A stretch of DNA of 64,000 nucleotides, taken from Erythrobacter sp. NAP1 (GTDB taxonomy: Bacteria > Pseudomonadota > Alphaproteobacteria > Sphingomonadales > Sphingomonadaceae). The stretch's first letter is position 1, and every line of letters begins with the position of its first letter. Made by a program: the position numbers and the translations under genes. Under the pieces are notes generated by a model that worked only from the letters and a program-made list of their open reading frames with translations, ran no database searches and had not been told where the DNA came from. The stretch covers positions 3,079,468 through 3,143,467 of the forward strand of contig NZ_CH672390.1 of the NCBI RefSeq assembly GCF_000152865.1, in the 5' to 3' direction. Of this stretch, positions 55,167-64,000 are shown in pieces.

Positions 55167-55237
55167 GCGTCCCTCCGACTGCGCATAGCCTGCCCTGATC
55201 CATTCCGGCTTGCAAACCCAATTGGAGTGAATGCTCT

Positions 55238-55266
55238 TTGACAAAAGGGCCGATTGAGCGTATTTA
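55238..55266 (+). promoter_or_regulatory. hppD promoter
   Basis: TTGACA (55238-55243), exactly 17 bp, then TATTTA (55261-55266), 39 bp before the hppD start. This is one of the best sigma-70-like promoters in the window. Confidence 0.7.
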
Positions 55267-55291
55267 GTTTCAAACGTAACCAGTTTGAAAC
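55267..55291. promoter_or_regulatory. Operator-like inverted repeat on the hppD transcript start
   Basis: GTTTCAAAC, 7 bp, GTTTGAAAC: a perfect 9-7-9 dyad directly after the -10 box. A protein here would block transcription initiation. It may also act on the divergent VOC gene. Size and position suit a MarR- or TetR-type repressor. Confidence 0.6.
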
Positions 55292-55305
55292 AAAGAGACG
55301 CATTG

Positions 55306-56424
55306 ATGACACAGCACCCCGGAGACTTGTTCGACAATCCCGCCGGCCTTGATGGCTTTGAGTTCGTCGAATTCTGTGCGCCCGAAAAAGGCGTGCTCGA
55401 GCCGGTTTTCGAGGCGATGGGCTTCACGCTGGTGGCCAAGCACCGCTCAAAGGACGTGCACCTTTGGCGTCAGGGCGGCATCAACCTCGTCGTCAACTAC
55501 GAGCCGCGCAGCGCAGCATGGTACTTCGCGCGCGAGCATGGCCCCTCAGCCTGCGGCATGGCCTTCCGCGTTCGCGATGCTGCCAAGGCATACGATCACC
55601 TGATCGCACAGGGCGCTGAGCCGGTCGCAAACGAGCCGGGTCCAATGGAACTGCGCATCCCCGCGATCCGCGGCATTGGCGGCGCAATTCTGTACCTCGT
55701 CGACCGTTATGCTGGAGCCGAAGGCAAGAGCCTCACCATTTACGACATCGATTTCGACTACCTGCCGGGCGTCGATCCCTATCCCGAGGGCGCGGGCTTT
55801 CACACGATCGATCACCTCACGCACAACGTCTACACCGGCCGTATGAAATACTGGGCGGACTATTACGAGACGCTCTTCAACTTCCAGGAAATCCGCTTCT
55901 TCGACATTAAGGGCGAATATACCGGACTGACCTCAAAGGCGCTCACCGCGCCTGACGGCAAGATCCGCATTCCGCTCAATGAAGAGGGCGAAGGCGGCAA
56001 GGGCCAGATCGAGGAGTTCCTGCGCGAATTCAACGGTGAGGGCATTCAGCACATCGCACTGATCTGCGAAGACCTCGTCGCGTGCTGGGATCGCCTCAAG
56101 GAGTTCGGCGTGCCCTTCATGACCGCGCCGCCGGAGACTTACTACGAGATGCTCGACGAGCGTCTGCCAGGTCATGGCGAGAATGCCGATGACCTCAAGA
56201 TGCGCGGCATCCTGCTTGATGGAACGACCGAAGGCGGACAGCCGCGCCTTCTGCTTCAGATCTTTGCGGAGGCGCAGGTTGGTCCGGTCTTTTTCGAGTT
56301 CATCCAGCGCAAGGGCGACGACGGCTTTGGCGAAGGTAACTTCAAGGCGCTGTTCGAAAGCATCGAGCGCGACCAGATCGCGCGCGGCGTGCTCGACACT
56401 GCCGACAAGGAACCGGCAGAATGA
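55306..56424 (+). CDS. hppD: 4-Hydroxyphenylpyruvate dioxygenase
   Basis: A 372-aa iron dioxygenase converting 4-hydroxyphenylpyruvate to homogentisate in tyrosine breakdown. Iron ligands are His170 (IDH), His249 (GIQH) and Glu331 (FFEF). RLLLQIFAE and the C-terminal [15 protein letters not shown] are diagnostic. ATG 55306 is used; the frame opens earlier inside the operator. A VOC gene follows with an ATGA overlap; homogentisate dioxygenase and later enzymes are not in the window. Confidence 0.95.
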   Translation: MTQHPGDLFDNPAGLDGFEFVEFCAPEKGVLEPVFEAMGFTLVAKHRSKDVHLWRQGGINLVVNYEPRSAAWYFAREHGPSACGMAFRVRDAAKAYDHLIAQGAEPVANEPGPMELRIPAIRGIGGAILYLVDRYAGAEGKSLTIYDIDFDYLPGVDPYPEGAGFHTIDHLTHNVYTGRMKYWADYYETLFNFQEIRFFDIKGEYTGLTSKALTAPDGKIRIPLNEEGEGGKGQIEEFLREFNGEGIQHIALICEDLVACWDRLKEFGVPFMTAPPETYYEMLDERLPGHGENADDLKMRGILLDGTTEGGQPRLLLQIFAEAQVGPVFFEFIQRKGDDGFGEGNFKALFESIERDQIARGVLDTADKEPAE

Positions 56425-56981
56425 GCCATCCTGTCAAACTGGGCGGTGTTCACCACGCGGCGTATCGCTGCAAGGACGCCAAGGAAACGGTCGAATGGTA
56501 TGGCCGCGTCCTTGGCATGGACTACACCACCGCCTTTGCCGAGGATCACGTCCCTTCAACCGGCGAGTATGATCCCTACATGCACGTCTTCCTCGATGCG
56601 GGGAACGGCAACATCCTCGCATTCTTCGAGCTGCCTAATCAGAAAGACATGGGCCGCGACGAGAACACGCCCGCTTGGGTCCAGCACCTCGCTTTCCGCG
56701 TGCCGGACGAAGAGGCGCTGCTTGCCGCAAAGGAGCACATTGAAGCTGAAGGTATCGATGTGCTTGGCCCGACGCATCACGGCATCTTCAAGTCGATCTA
56801 TTTCTTCGATCCCAATGGCCACCGCGTCGAACTCGCTGCGGACATTGGAACCGATGAACAATATGCCGAATTGAAGCGCGTGGCGCCGCTCATGCTGGAC
56901 GAGTGGAGCCAGACAAAAAAAGCGCCGCGTCATGCAGACTGGCTACACGAGATTGCTCGCAAGGAGCACGGGAACGTCTGA
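56421..56981 (+). CDS. VOC family protein coupled to hppD
   Basis: A 186-aa protein with the two-module VOC fold; [20 protein letters not shown] starts it, with VQHLAF and RVELAAD supplying the other likely metal ligands (His11 or 12, His, Glu). It overlaps the end of hppD by ATGA, so translation is coupled and a role with homogentisate or a related ring compound is likely. The extra C-terminal 40 residues are helical and basic. Exact activity is unknown. Confidence 0.82.
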   Translation: MSHPVKLGGVHHAAYRCKDAKETVEWYGRVLGMDYTTAFAEDHVPSTGEYDPYMHVFLDAGNGNILAFFELPNQKDMGRDENTPAWVQHLAFRVPDEEALLAAKEHIEAEGIDVLGPTHHGIFKSIYFFDPNGHRVELAADIGTDEQYAELKRVAPLMLDEWSQTKKAPRHADWLHEIARKEHGNV

Positions 56982-57006
56982 CGCTGGCCGCGACAGGCGA
57001 ACACAA

Positions 57007-57046
57007 AAAAGGGGCGCCAAGGTCGAAACCTTCGCGCCCCTTTGCG
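57007..57046. terminator. Bidirectional terminator after the hppD operon
   Basis: AAAGGGGCGC pairs with GCGCCCCTTT and an inner AAGGT pairs with ACCTT around CGAA, with A- and T-runs outside. It serves the hppD-VOC operon and the convergent TonB receptor gene. Confidence 0.88.
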
Positions 57047-57065
57047 TTGGGCTGAGAGCCGATGG

Positions 57066-60000
57066 TTACATCGTAACCGTCGCACCCAGGAAGAACAGGG
57101 TGCCGACCGGGCTCACTGGGTAGGCCTGTTCGGTGAGGAACGGGTTGCGACCGAAGACATTGTTCACACCGCCATAGATGTTCAGCATGTCCGAAGCTTC
57201 AAAGCTGAACTGGATGTCGTGAATGAACGCGTCACCAGAAAGGCCGTTGGCGACCGAGAACGTGTCTGCACCGGTGTTGCCCACTTCTTCGATCTCAACG
57301 GCGCGAAGGCCCATCGAGTCGAGATAGGTGGTCGACCAGGTGAAGCTGAAGCGCTCATAGTCTGCAGTAAGCGAAGCACGGCCAGCCCACTCGGGACGCT
57401 GCAATTCGCCAAGCTCAGGATCAACCAGCGTCGGATCGCTCGGATCGAAGAAGTTGTTGAGCTTGTCGACCCAGGTGCCGCTCGCATTCAGCGTGAAGTC
57501 GAGTGGACCGACGCCGAACTGATATTGCATGACCGCTTCGACACCTGCCGTTTCCTGACGGGCGAAGTTCAGCGAACTCTGCCTCAGGAAGGTGAAACCA
57601 CCGGTTGCTGGGTTGCGATCAATCAGGCCGCAGAAAGCGTTTTCGATGCTGGCACTATCGACGCAGTTGTCGACGATGTCCTGCGAACCGACGGGGTTGA
57701 TCGCGTCCTCGATCTCGATGTTGTAGTAGTCGACGCTGAGGACGAAGCCAGGCAGGAAGCGCGGCGTGATTTGGGCGCCAACCGTCCAGGTCGTGGCGGT
57801 TTCTTCCTCAAGGTTCGGGTTACCACTGATCGAACCCGAGAAACGCGCGGTCAGAGGATCGACGTAGCTGTAAGTGCCCGTACCGAAGGTTGGGTCGAAG
57901 CCGATCTGATTGAAGAACGCGGTACAGTTCGCCTGACGCAGCGCGGCATCAGGAGCGGTCACGAGGTTACCCACGTCGCACGGATCGACCGGGCGGAAGA
58001 ACGCACCTTGAGCCGGGTTGAACAGCTCGTTGATGTTCGGTGCGCGCACCGCTTCGGAGTAGGTGCCGCGGAACAGGATATCCTGTGTCGGAGCATAAAG
58101 GCCACTGACATTCCAGGTGAAGGTATCGCCAACGGTCGAATAGCTTGAGAAGCGGGCTGAACCGCTCAGCTCGAGCAACTCTGCGCCCGGAACATTCGCG
58201 AGGAACGGCAGGCGGACCTCGGTGAAGATGTCATAGACGTCATACTGGCCACCAGCATTGCTGATCACCGAAGCAGGGTCGAACACCAGCGAGTTCTGCG
58301 AGAAGCCTAGGTCGCGCAGCAGCGCTCCTTCGGTTGCGTCAGGCGTCGTCACTGGAATGACACCGCGAACCAGCGGGTCGAATTCCGAAGTCGATTCCTC
58401 TTCGCGATACTCGAGACCGAAAGCGAAGCCGATCGGACCGCCCGGAAGTTCGAGGAAAGCGCCGGTGTTGCCGGTGAAGATCGCGCTGAATACCAGCTGT
58501 TCGAGCTCGAACTCATTGACCACGGTGGTGGTGATGAAGTCGATCGCTTCCTGACTGATCGCGCCTACACCGCCAAGAACATTGGCAGGACGGCACTGAC
58601 CGTCACCCGGATTGAAGGTGAAGAAGCCGGGATCGCCCGCCGGGATGCCGAACGGCGTCGTGGCCGGGGCGGTGGGGTCGATGTCCGAACGGCAGATCGG
58701 GCTTCCGCCAGGGCCGGTTACCACGTCGATGGCTGCAAAAAAGCGGTCCATGATGACGCGGTTCGCGTCGAGCGTGGTCTGGTTGAACTTCCCGTAGTTC
58801 GCCGAAACCTCGTACGAGAAGTAGTCCGACGTATCGCCGCGGAAACCTGCAACGAAACGATAGGTTTCGAACTCGTTGCGGTTGCGGTTCGGCCCAAGGT
58901 CAGCTGGGTCGCGAGTAAGGTAGAGGCCTTCTTCAACGCCATCACCGAAGAACAGCGGTGCGACATACTGCTGAAGATCAGGCGTGATGAACGGGTTATC
59001 CGCACGGATCGTCAGAAGATCGTAGAACGTGTTCGGCTGCGCCTGGAATTCGGCGGAGTTCGACACGTACTTACCTTCGAAGAAGAAGGTTGCTGCGTTC
59101 GAAATCTCGTAGGTGAGGTTGGCGTTGACCGACCAACGCTCGGTTTCCGGGATCAGCGAGTTCACGTCGAAGTTGTTCGGAATGCCGTCGCCGCCGAACT
59201 GGTTGAACAGGCCGGTGATCAGGCCGTCTTGGTAGACGCTGAGCGAGCCATCATTGTTGATGACCGCACAACCGCCAGCAAGGCCGAAGGCGCCAGCATT
59301 GAAGGTGCTGTTGAAGCCAACTGCGGATTCGAGGCAGTCTGGCGTGCCGTTGCCGTTGATATCCGGACCATCGCTAAGGCCGATATCGCCTGGTGCCACG
59401 ATACCGCCTGCCGACGAAAGCGAGAAGCGGGGATCGAATGCGATGAAACGACGAGGCGCATTCACCGAACGAGCAATAAGAGCCTGCTCCGCAGCGGTTG
59501 GCGTGAACCCGTCGGCTGACGTCGGAATCAATCCTCCAATTACCGAACCGTTGGCAATGAAGTTGGGCGTGTCGGTCGCGTTCAGTTCACCGGTCTGGAA
59601 GCGCAACGCCGGGTTTGCTTGGTCATCAAAGATGCCGTTGTTGCGCGAAAAAGCACGGTCGCCGAACTGAAGCTCTTCGCCGTATGCGTATTCGCCCGAG
59701 ATCACGAAGTTACCGCGGCCATCGTCGAAGTTGACGCCCCACGTCACGTCCCCGTTGATACGCCAGCTATCGCCCTGGTCGGAGATACCCGACTGAACGT
59801 TGGCCTGAAGGCCTTCAAAGTCGTCACGGAGCACAAAGTTCACAACACCCGTCACAGCGTCAGCACCGTAGATCGACGATGCGCCGCCGGTGAGCGTTTC
59901 GACGCGCTCAATCAGGGCAGTTGGAATAGAGTTGATGTCGACAGCCTGTTCGCCGGCGACGCCAGAGACATGACGACGACCATTGACCAGAACGAGGGTA

Positions 60001-60356
60001 CGGTTTGCGCCCAAGCCGCGAAGGTTGAGGATCGACTGACCGACCGCTTCAGCAAACACACCGTCGATCGAACCTTCTGCGGTGGTCGAGGTCGAGAGCG
60101 CAGGAATATCCCGCAGGACATCGACAACGTCAGGCGTACCCGCCTGAGTCAGAGCCTCAGCATCGACTGATATGACAGGTGCAGGTGAACCGATATTGGG
60201 ATCGACCGCGATGCGCGATCCAGTGACAACGATGCGGTTTTCTTCACCATCGCCAGCCTCATCGCCGTCAGGAGTTGACTGGGCATAGGCTGTGAACGGC
60301 ATGGTGCTTGCGGCGGCGAGTAAAAGCGCCTGTCCAGAAATCTTGAGAGGTCTCAT
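57066..60356 (-). CDS. TonB-dependent receptor (large)
   Basis: A 1096-aa outer-membrane receptor: signal peptide (about 1-26, ending TAYAQ), TonB box-like RIVVTGSRI, plug (about 50-180) with NLRGLGANRTLVLVNGRRH and GGASSIYGADAVTGVVNFVL, then a long barrel ending GATVTM. This plug signature is typical of large sphingomonad receptors encoded near peptidases. The divergent M14 peptidase gene fits a peptide or protein-fragment substrate. Ligand not proven. Confidence 0.92.
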   Translation of the reverse strand: MRPLKISGQALLLAAASTMPFTAYAQSTPDGDEAGDGEENRIVVTGSRIAVDPNIGSPAPVISVDAEALTQAGTPDVVDVLRDIPALSTSTTAEGSIDGVFAEAVGQSILNLRGLGANRTLVLVNGRRHVSGVAGEQAVDINSIPTALIERVETLTGGASSIYGADAVTGVVNFVLRDDFEGLQANVQSGISDQGDSWRINGDVTWGVNFDDGRGNFVISGEYAYGEELQFGDRAFSRNNGIFDDQANPALRFQTGELNATDTPNFIANGSVIGGLIPTSADGFTPTAAEQALIARSVNAPRRFIAFDPRFSLSSAGGIVAPGDIGLSDGPDINGNGTPDCLESAVGFNSTFNAGAFGLAGGCAVINNDGSLSVYQDGLITGLFNQFGGDGIPNNFDVNSLIPETERWSVNANLTYEISNAATFFFEGKYVSNSAEFQAQPNTFYDLLTIRADNPFITPDLQQYVAPLFFGDGVEEGLYLTRDPADLGPNRNRNEFETYRFVAGFRGDTSDYFSYEVSANYGKFNQTTLDANRVIMDRFFAAIDVVTGPGGSPICRSDIDPTAPATTPFGIPAGDPGFFTFNPGDGQCRPANVLGGVGAISQEAIDFITTTVVNEFELEQLVFSAIFTGNTGAFLELPGGPIGFAFGLEYREEESTSEFDPLVRGVIPVTTPDATEGALLRDLGFSQNSLVFDPASVISNAGGQYDVYDIFTEVRLPFLANVPGAELLELSGSARFSSYSTVGDTFTWNVSGLYAPTQDILFRGTYSEAVRAPNINELFNPAQGAFFRPVDPCDVGNLVTAPDAALRQANCTAFFNQIGFDPTFGTGTYSYVDPLTARFSGSISGNPNLEEETATTWTVGAQITPRFLPGFVLSVDYYNIEIEDAINPVGSQDIVDNCVDSASIENAFCGLIDRNPATGGFTFLRQSSLNFARQETAGVEAVMQYQFGVGPLDFTLNASGTWVDKLNNFFDPSDPTLVDPELGELQRPEWAGRASLTADYERFSFTWSTTYLDSMGLRAVEIEEVGNTGADTFSVANGLSGDAFIHDIQFSFEASDMLNIYGGVNNVFGRNPFLTEQAYPVSPVGTLFFLGATVTM

Positions 60357-60468
60357 GTCAGTCCCTGTGTTTGTTGCGATGCACCATGGTCGGACTCAGA
60401 AGCGATGTGTGTCAAGAAGGTTACAGTTGAATCGTGCAGATTGGCGCCGTGCGTGGCAATTTTGTTAC

Positions 60469-60480
60469 GCGTCATGACGC
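60469..60480. promoter_or_regulatory. 12-bp perfect palindrome between TonB receptor and M14 peptidase genes
   Basis: GCGTCATGACGC reads the same on both strands. It lies 112 bp from the receptor start and 103 bp from the peptidase start chosen here, so a shared regulator could act on both. Short palindromes in GC-rich DNA also arise by chance. Confidence 0.3.
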
Positions 60481-60583
60481 CTCAAGAGTCATTCGGCGAA
60501 ACCTACAGCTTGACCGGGAATGATGTTTGGCCGAACAGGCGGGCCTGATGGGCACCATGTTGACCAAAAAGGACTGGCAAAAG

Positions 60584-63214
60584 ATGCGCGAATTGACAGA
60601 CCGAATTCTTGCCGCGGCGATGGCCGTGTTTGCCGCTCTGGTCTTTCCCTCAATGGCTCACGCGCAGTCCTTCCTCGATGCCCAGTTCGACCCCGACATT
60701 CCCACCCTCACCCAGACCGTAGGTCATGCGCCCGGAGACCGCATAACGTCGCCAGCAGAGGCAGACCGTTATCTGCGTGCGCTGGTAGAGGCAGCTCCAG
60801 ACCGGGTGCGGATGGTCCAGTATGCCACGAGCTGGGAAGGACGCCCGCTGCACTACCTGATCATCACATCGAGTGAAAACATGGCGCGGATCGATGCCAT
60901 CCAGTCAGACCTTGCGACGATCGCTGCCGGTCGTACCGGCAATGGGAATGCGCTTCCTGTGACCTGGCTCACCTATGGTGTGCACGGGAACGAGATTTCA
61001 TCCACCGATGCCGCCCTCATGACCGCCTATCATCTGCTCGCAGCGCAAGGTGATGCGCGGGTCGATGCGATACTTTCTGAAACGATTGTCGCGATCGACG
61101 CTATGCAGAACCCAGACGGGCGTGCGCGTTTCGTGAATCATTTCCGCGGCGCGACCGGCATAGTGCCAGCAGGTGATCGTCAGGCGGCGGAGCACGATGA
61201 GACGTGGCCCAGTGGCCGGGTCAATCACTACATGTTCGATCTCAACCGCGACTGGTTTACTCTGAGCCAGCCTGAGACCCGCGGCAAGGTCGCAGCAATC
61301 CGTGCATGGAACCCGGTCGTGGTAGTCGATCTGCACGAAATGAGTGGGGATTCCACCTACTTCTTCTCGCCAGCGGCCGAGCCGATCAACCCGAACATCA
61401 CCGATGCACAGCGCCGCGCTTATGCGATCATCGGGCGCAACAACGCGTCATACTTCGACGCGATGGGTGAGCCTTATTACACCCGTGAAATCTTCGACCT
61501 GTTCTACCCCGGATATGGCGATACCTGGAATACCCATCACGGCGCGATCGGTAGCACGTACGAGCAGGCGTCATCTCGTGGCCTGTTGTGGGAACGCCCG
61601 GATGGTAGCGAGCTCACCTACGGCCACACCGTTCGTAACCATTTCATCGCGAGCATATCGACAGCGGAAGCAGTGGCGCAGAATGCGGACCGTTTCCTGA
61701 GCGAGTTCGCAGCTTATCGCGCGGCCAATGCCACAGGCGGCGCAGGTCAAGGCGCCTATATCATCGACCTCGCATCGCGGCGCTGGAACGCCGAAAGCTT
61801 GGGCCGCAGACTCGCTGCGCAAGGTATCACTGTCCTGAGGCGGTCAGGCTCGGCGTCAGCTTGCGGTCGCTCTTATCCGCAGGGATATCTCGCAGTGCCG
61901 CAAGCTCAGCCAGCTGCGCGCCTTGTTCGCAGCCTGCTCGATCGCGACACCGCACTCCCGCCGCAATTCATCACCGAACAGGAACGCCGCCGTTCTGAAG
62001 ATCTGCCCCATGAGCTGTACGATGTAACTGCATGGTCGGTTGGGTTGATGTCGGGCGTTGACGTCAACCTGTGCGGCAACGCGGTTTCGGGCGATATACT
62101 GTCAGGTGACACGCCCATTGCGCCGCTTGCGCAGGGTGCCGGCAATTTCGCTGTTGCCGTCCCTTGGACCGATAGCGGTCAGGCGCGGCTTGTAACGCTT
62201 GCTCTGCGCAATGGCCTCAAGGCGCGAACCACTGACGAGGCGTTCACTCAGAATGGGCGCACCTATCCGCGCGGCACTGTAGTTTTCCCGGCTGGCCCGA
62301 ACACCGATGAACAAATGGCCAAGCTGGCTGCCCTTGCCAGCGAGATTGGTGCTCATACCGTGGCGCTTGAAAGCAGCTGGGTCGAGGACGGTCCGAACCT
62401 TGGTAGTGAAGCGTTCGTCGACCTGACTCTGCCTAAGGTGGCCATGGCCTGGGACGAAGGCATCTCGCAACTAAGCGCAGGCGCGATGCGCTATGTGCTA
62501 GAACAGCGCCTCGGACTTCCGGTCGTGCCAATTCGCACCAACCGTTTCGGCCGTGCCGATCTTTCCGACTATGATGTCGTCCTCATCCCTGATGGTTCGC
62601 CTGCGAGCGATCTGGGAAGCCGTGGACTGTCGACATTGCGCGAATTCGTGGAGCGGGGCGGGGTGCTCGTAACAGTTGGACGCAGCGTGGGCAGCTTTGC
62701 AAGCGGCGATAATCCGCTCCTCGCGGTAAAACGCGAGGCCGCTCTTGGCCTTACAGCGGAAGGCAAGAAAGGAACGGAAGGGGCGCTCGCGAAGGCTCAG
62801 GAATTCGAAAGCGAGGAAGAATATCGCGAAGCCATCGCCGATCAGCAGGCTCTCCCGGACACCCTGCCCGGGGCACTGCTCAATACGGTGGCTGATGAGG
62901 AGAACTTCCTTTCCGCCGGTTATGACGATGGCGCAGTGGTCCTCGCCAGCGGATCTCAGATCTTTACTCCGCTGGATCGCTCGCAAGGGTCCAATGTTCT
63001 GCGCTTTGCGGCTTTGGATGATCTCATCGCAAGCGGTTATGTCTGGGAAGAAAACCGCCGCCAGCTTGCCTTCAAGCCTTACCTCTTGGCGCAGCCGACC
63101 GGGCGCGGCATGACGATCGGATTTGCACACGATCCGTCCACCCGCGCCTATCTCGACGGTCTCGACCTTCTCATTGCGAACGCCGTCCTGATCGCGCCTT
63201 CACGGGCGCGCTGA
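60584..63214 (+). CDS. M14 family zinc metallopeptidase, exported
   Basis: An 876-aa protein (from ATG 60584) with a signal peptide (about 1-28, ending MAHAQ) and an N-terminal zinc carboxypeptidase domain. Zinc ligands are His134 and Glu137 (HGNEIS) and His251 (DLHEMSG); NPDGR and DLNRDW also fit. The remaining 500 residues include a Rossmann-like region. It should act in the periplasm or outside the cell on peptides. The start is chosen for the AAGGA ten bases before it; ATGs at 60548 and 60557 lie before it without such a site. Confidence 0.9.
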   Translation: MRELTDRILAAAMAVFAALVFPSMAHAQSFLDAQFDPDIPTLTQTVGHAPGDRITSPAEADRYLRALVEAAPDRVRMVQYATSWEGRPLHYLIITSSENMARIDAIQSDLATIAAGRTGNGNALPVTWLTYGVHGNEISSTDAALMTAYHLLAAQGDARVDAILSETIVAIDAMQNPDGRARFVNHFRGATGIVPAGDRQAAEHDETWPSGRVNHYMFDLNRDWFTLSQPETRGKVAAIRAWNPVVVVDLHEMSGDSTYFFSPAAEPINPNITDAQRRAYAIIGRNNASYFDAMGEPYYTREIFDLFYPGYGDTWNTHHGAIGSTYEQASSRGLLWERPDGSELTYGHTVRNHFIASISTAEAVAQNADRFLSEFAAYRAANATGGAGQGAYIIDLASRRWNAESLGRRLAAQGITVLRRSGSASACGRSYPQGYLAVPQAQPAARLVRSLLDRDTALPPQFITEQERRRSEDLPHELYDVTAWSVGLMSGVDVNLCGNAVSGDILSGDTPIAPLAQGAGNFAVAVPWTDSGQARLVTLALRNGLKARTTDEAFTQNGRTYPRGTVVFPAGPNTDEQMAKLAALASEIGAHTVALESSWVEDGPNLGSEAFVDLTLPKVAMAWDEGISQLSAGAMRYVLEQRLGLPVVPIRTNRFGRADLSDYDVVLIPDGSPASDLGSRGLSTLREFVERGGVLVTVGRSVGSFASGDNPLLAVKREAALGLTAEGKKGTEGALAKAQEFESEEEYREAIADQQALPDTLPGALLNTVADEENFLSAGYDDGAVVLASGSQIFTPLDRSQGSNVLRFAALDDLIASGYVWEENRRQLAFKPYLLAQPTGRGMTIGFAHDPSTRAYLDGLDLLIANAVLIAPSRAR

Positions 63215-63328
63215 GCGGGACAGACCCTCGTCGATCAACATTAGCCGTTGGCAGACAGCGCTCAATCTAGGCGCTTTACACAAGTAACACACCAACCTAC
63301 CTTCCTGCCCAACAGGAGGGATCACTAC

Positions 63329-64000
63329 ATGCTTCAACTGCAGAACGTCAGCCACGTCTATCCCAACGGCGTGCGCGCCCTCGATGATGTGTCTTTGAGC
63401 ATTCCCAAGGGAATGTTCGGGCTTCTGGGGCCCAACGGTGCAGGCAAATCCACCCTGATGCGGACGGTTTCAACGCTGCAGACCCCAACCTCGGGCAAGA
63501 TCACTTTCGACGGGATCGATATCCTCGCTGAACCTGAAGCGCTCCGTAAACGCCTCGGCTATCTTCCGCAGGACTTCGGTGTCTACCCGCGCGTTTCGGC
63601 CTATGACATGCTCGACCATATGGCGGTTCTGAAGGGACTATCTTCTCGCTCGGCACGCAAGGAGACGGTCGAGACCCTGCTTGCACAGGTCAACCTCTGG
63701 GACGTGCGCAAGAAAGCCATCGCAGGCTTCTCCGGCGGCATGCGTCAGCGGTTTGGCATCGCTCAGGCTTTGATCGGCAATCCCGACTTGATCATCGTCG
63801 ACGAGCCTACCGCCGGTCTTGACCCGGAAGAACGCAATCGCTTCCTCAATCTGCTCGCTGAAATCGGTGAGAATGTCGTGGTGATCCTGTCGACCCACAT
63901 TGTCGAGGACGTTGCCGATTTGTGCCCGTCGATGGCTGTGTTGGTGACCGGTCAGATCAAGCTCGAAGGCGCGCCCAAGGACTTGATCGATAAGGCGCGT
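63329..64000 (+). CDS. ABC transporter ATP-binding protein, 3' truncated by the window
   Basis: The first 224 codons of an ABC ATPase; the gene runs past the window edge. Walker A GPNGAGKST is at 34-42, the signature FSGGMRQR near 138-145, and Walker B LIIVDEPTAGLDP near 158-170. AACAGGAGGG precedes ATG 63329. Sequence order resembles export-type ATPases of two-gene ABC-2 systems. The permease would be downstream, outside the window. It follows the M14 peptidase gene after 114 bp. Confidence 0.92.
   Translation, partial: MLQLQNVSHVYPNGVRALDDVSLSIPKGMFGLLGPNGAGKSTLMRTVSTLQTPTSGKITFDGIDILAEPEALRKRLGYLPQDFGVYPRVSAYDMLDHMAVLKGLSSRSARKETVETLLAQVNLWDVRKKAIAGFSGGMRQRFGIAQALIGNPDLIIVDEPTAGLDPEERNRFLNLLAEIGENVVVILSTHIVEDVADLCPSMAVLVTGQIKLEGAPKDLIDKAR

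Noticed and set aside
57042..58148. 368-codon open frame antisense to the large TonB receptor gene
   Set aside because: Same explanation: it mirrors a receptor with clear signal peptide, plug and barrel motifs.

Overview
The window looks like chromosome of an aerobic alphaproteobacterium of the Sphingomonadales, most like Erythrobacteraceae. This is inferred from gene content only: four large TonB-dependent receptors plus a TonB protein, a bacteriophytochrome with heme oxygenase, a two-subunit isoquinoline-type molybdenum hydroxylase, an ABA4-like membrane protein, the DUF2155-aat pair, a lone NDUFA12 gene, and GC-rich codon use throughout. I see no rRNA, transposase, phage or CRISPR. Two tRNAs (Lys-TTT, Trp-CCA) are present.

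Layout. 1-6.6 kb: 3' end of folK, tRNA-Lys, the iorB-iorA hydroxylase, a queuosine-precursor transporter diverging from a NupC-type nucleoside transporter, and an erythromycin-esterase/ChaN-like protein. 6.7-15.5 kb: a 2OG-Fe(II) oxygenase, an Oar-like TonB receptor behind a structured leader, a MASE1 hybrid histidine kinase and a TonB protein. 15.5-18.7 kb: bphO-bphP, pigment synthesis coupled to its photoreceptor. 18.9-21.3 kb: telA-xpaC-PHA-system operon. 21.5-27.9 kb: DUF389 protein, fatty-acyl-AMP ligase, RecX, DUF192, NDUFA12, DUF2155, aat.

28-39 kb is a stretched version of the usual tRNA-Trp/secE/nusG/rplK/rplA block. Twin 49-aa small proteins and an alanine/glycine symporter lie between tRNA-Trp and secE. 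A LysR/SDR pair, a small CxxC protein, a TPR-GT41 glycosyltransferase and two membrane proteins lie between nusG and rplK. secE-nusG and rplK-rplA each have a candidate promoter with almost the same -35 region.

39-42.5 kb: small membrane proteins, a polysaccharide deacetylase-GNAT pair and a CinA-type protein. 42.6-57 kb is catabolic: Baeyer-Villiger-type monooxygenase, two TonB receptors, acyl-CoA dehydrogenase, enoyl-CoA hydratase, thiolase, a thiolase-like protein without the nucleophilic Cys, an AhpD-like protein, two VOC proteins and 4-hydroxyphenylpyruvate dioxygenase. The hppD promoter carries a perfect operator-like inverted repeat. 57-64 kb: a fourth TonB receptor, an M14 metallopeptidase and the start of an ABC ATPase gene.

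Most unusual signal: three gene-free stretches (near 23.15, 28.2 and 38.9 kb) carry copies of one hairpin-rich element. The 28.2 kb copy is inverted relative to the others. Linkers and some loops are conserved while stems differ by paired changes, which points to selection on structure. I do not recognise the family. Other unexplained structure: a three-way-junction fold before the first TonB receptor, another inside the start of recX, a 29-bp tandem duplication of the secE stop region, and the paralogous 49-aa proteins.
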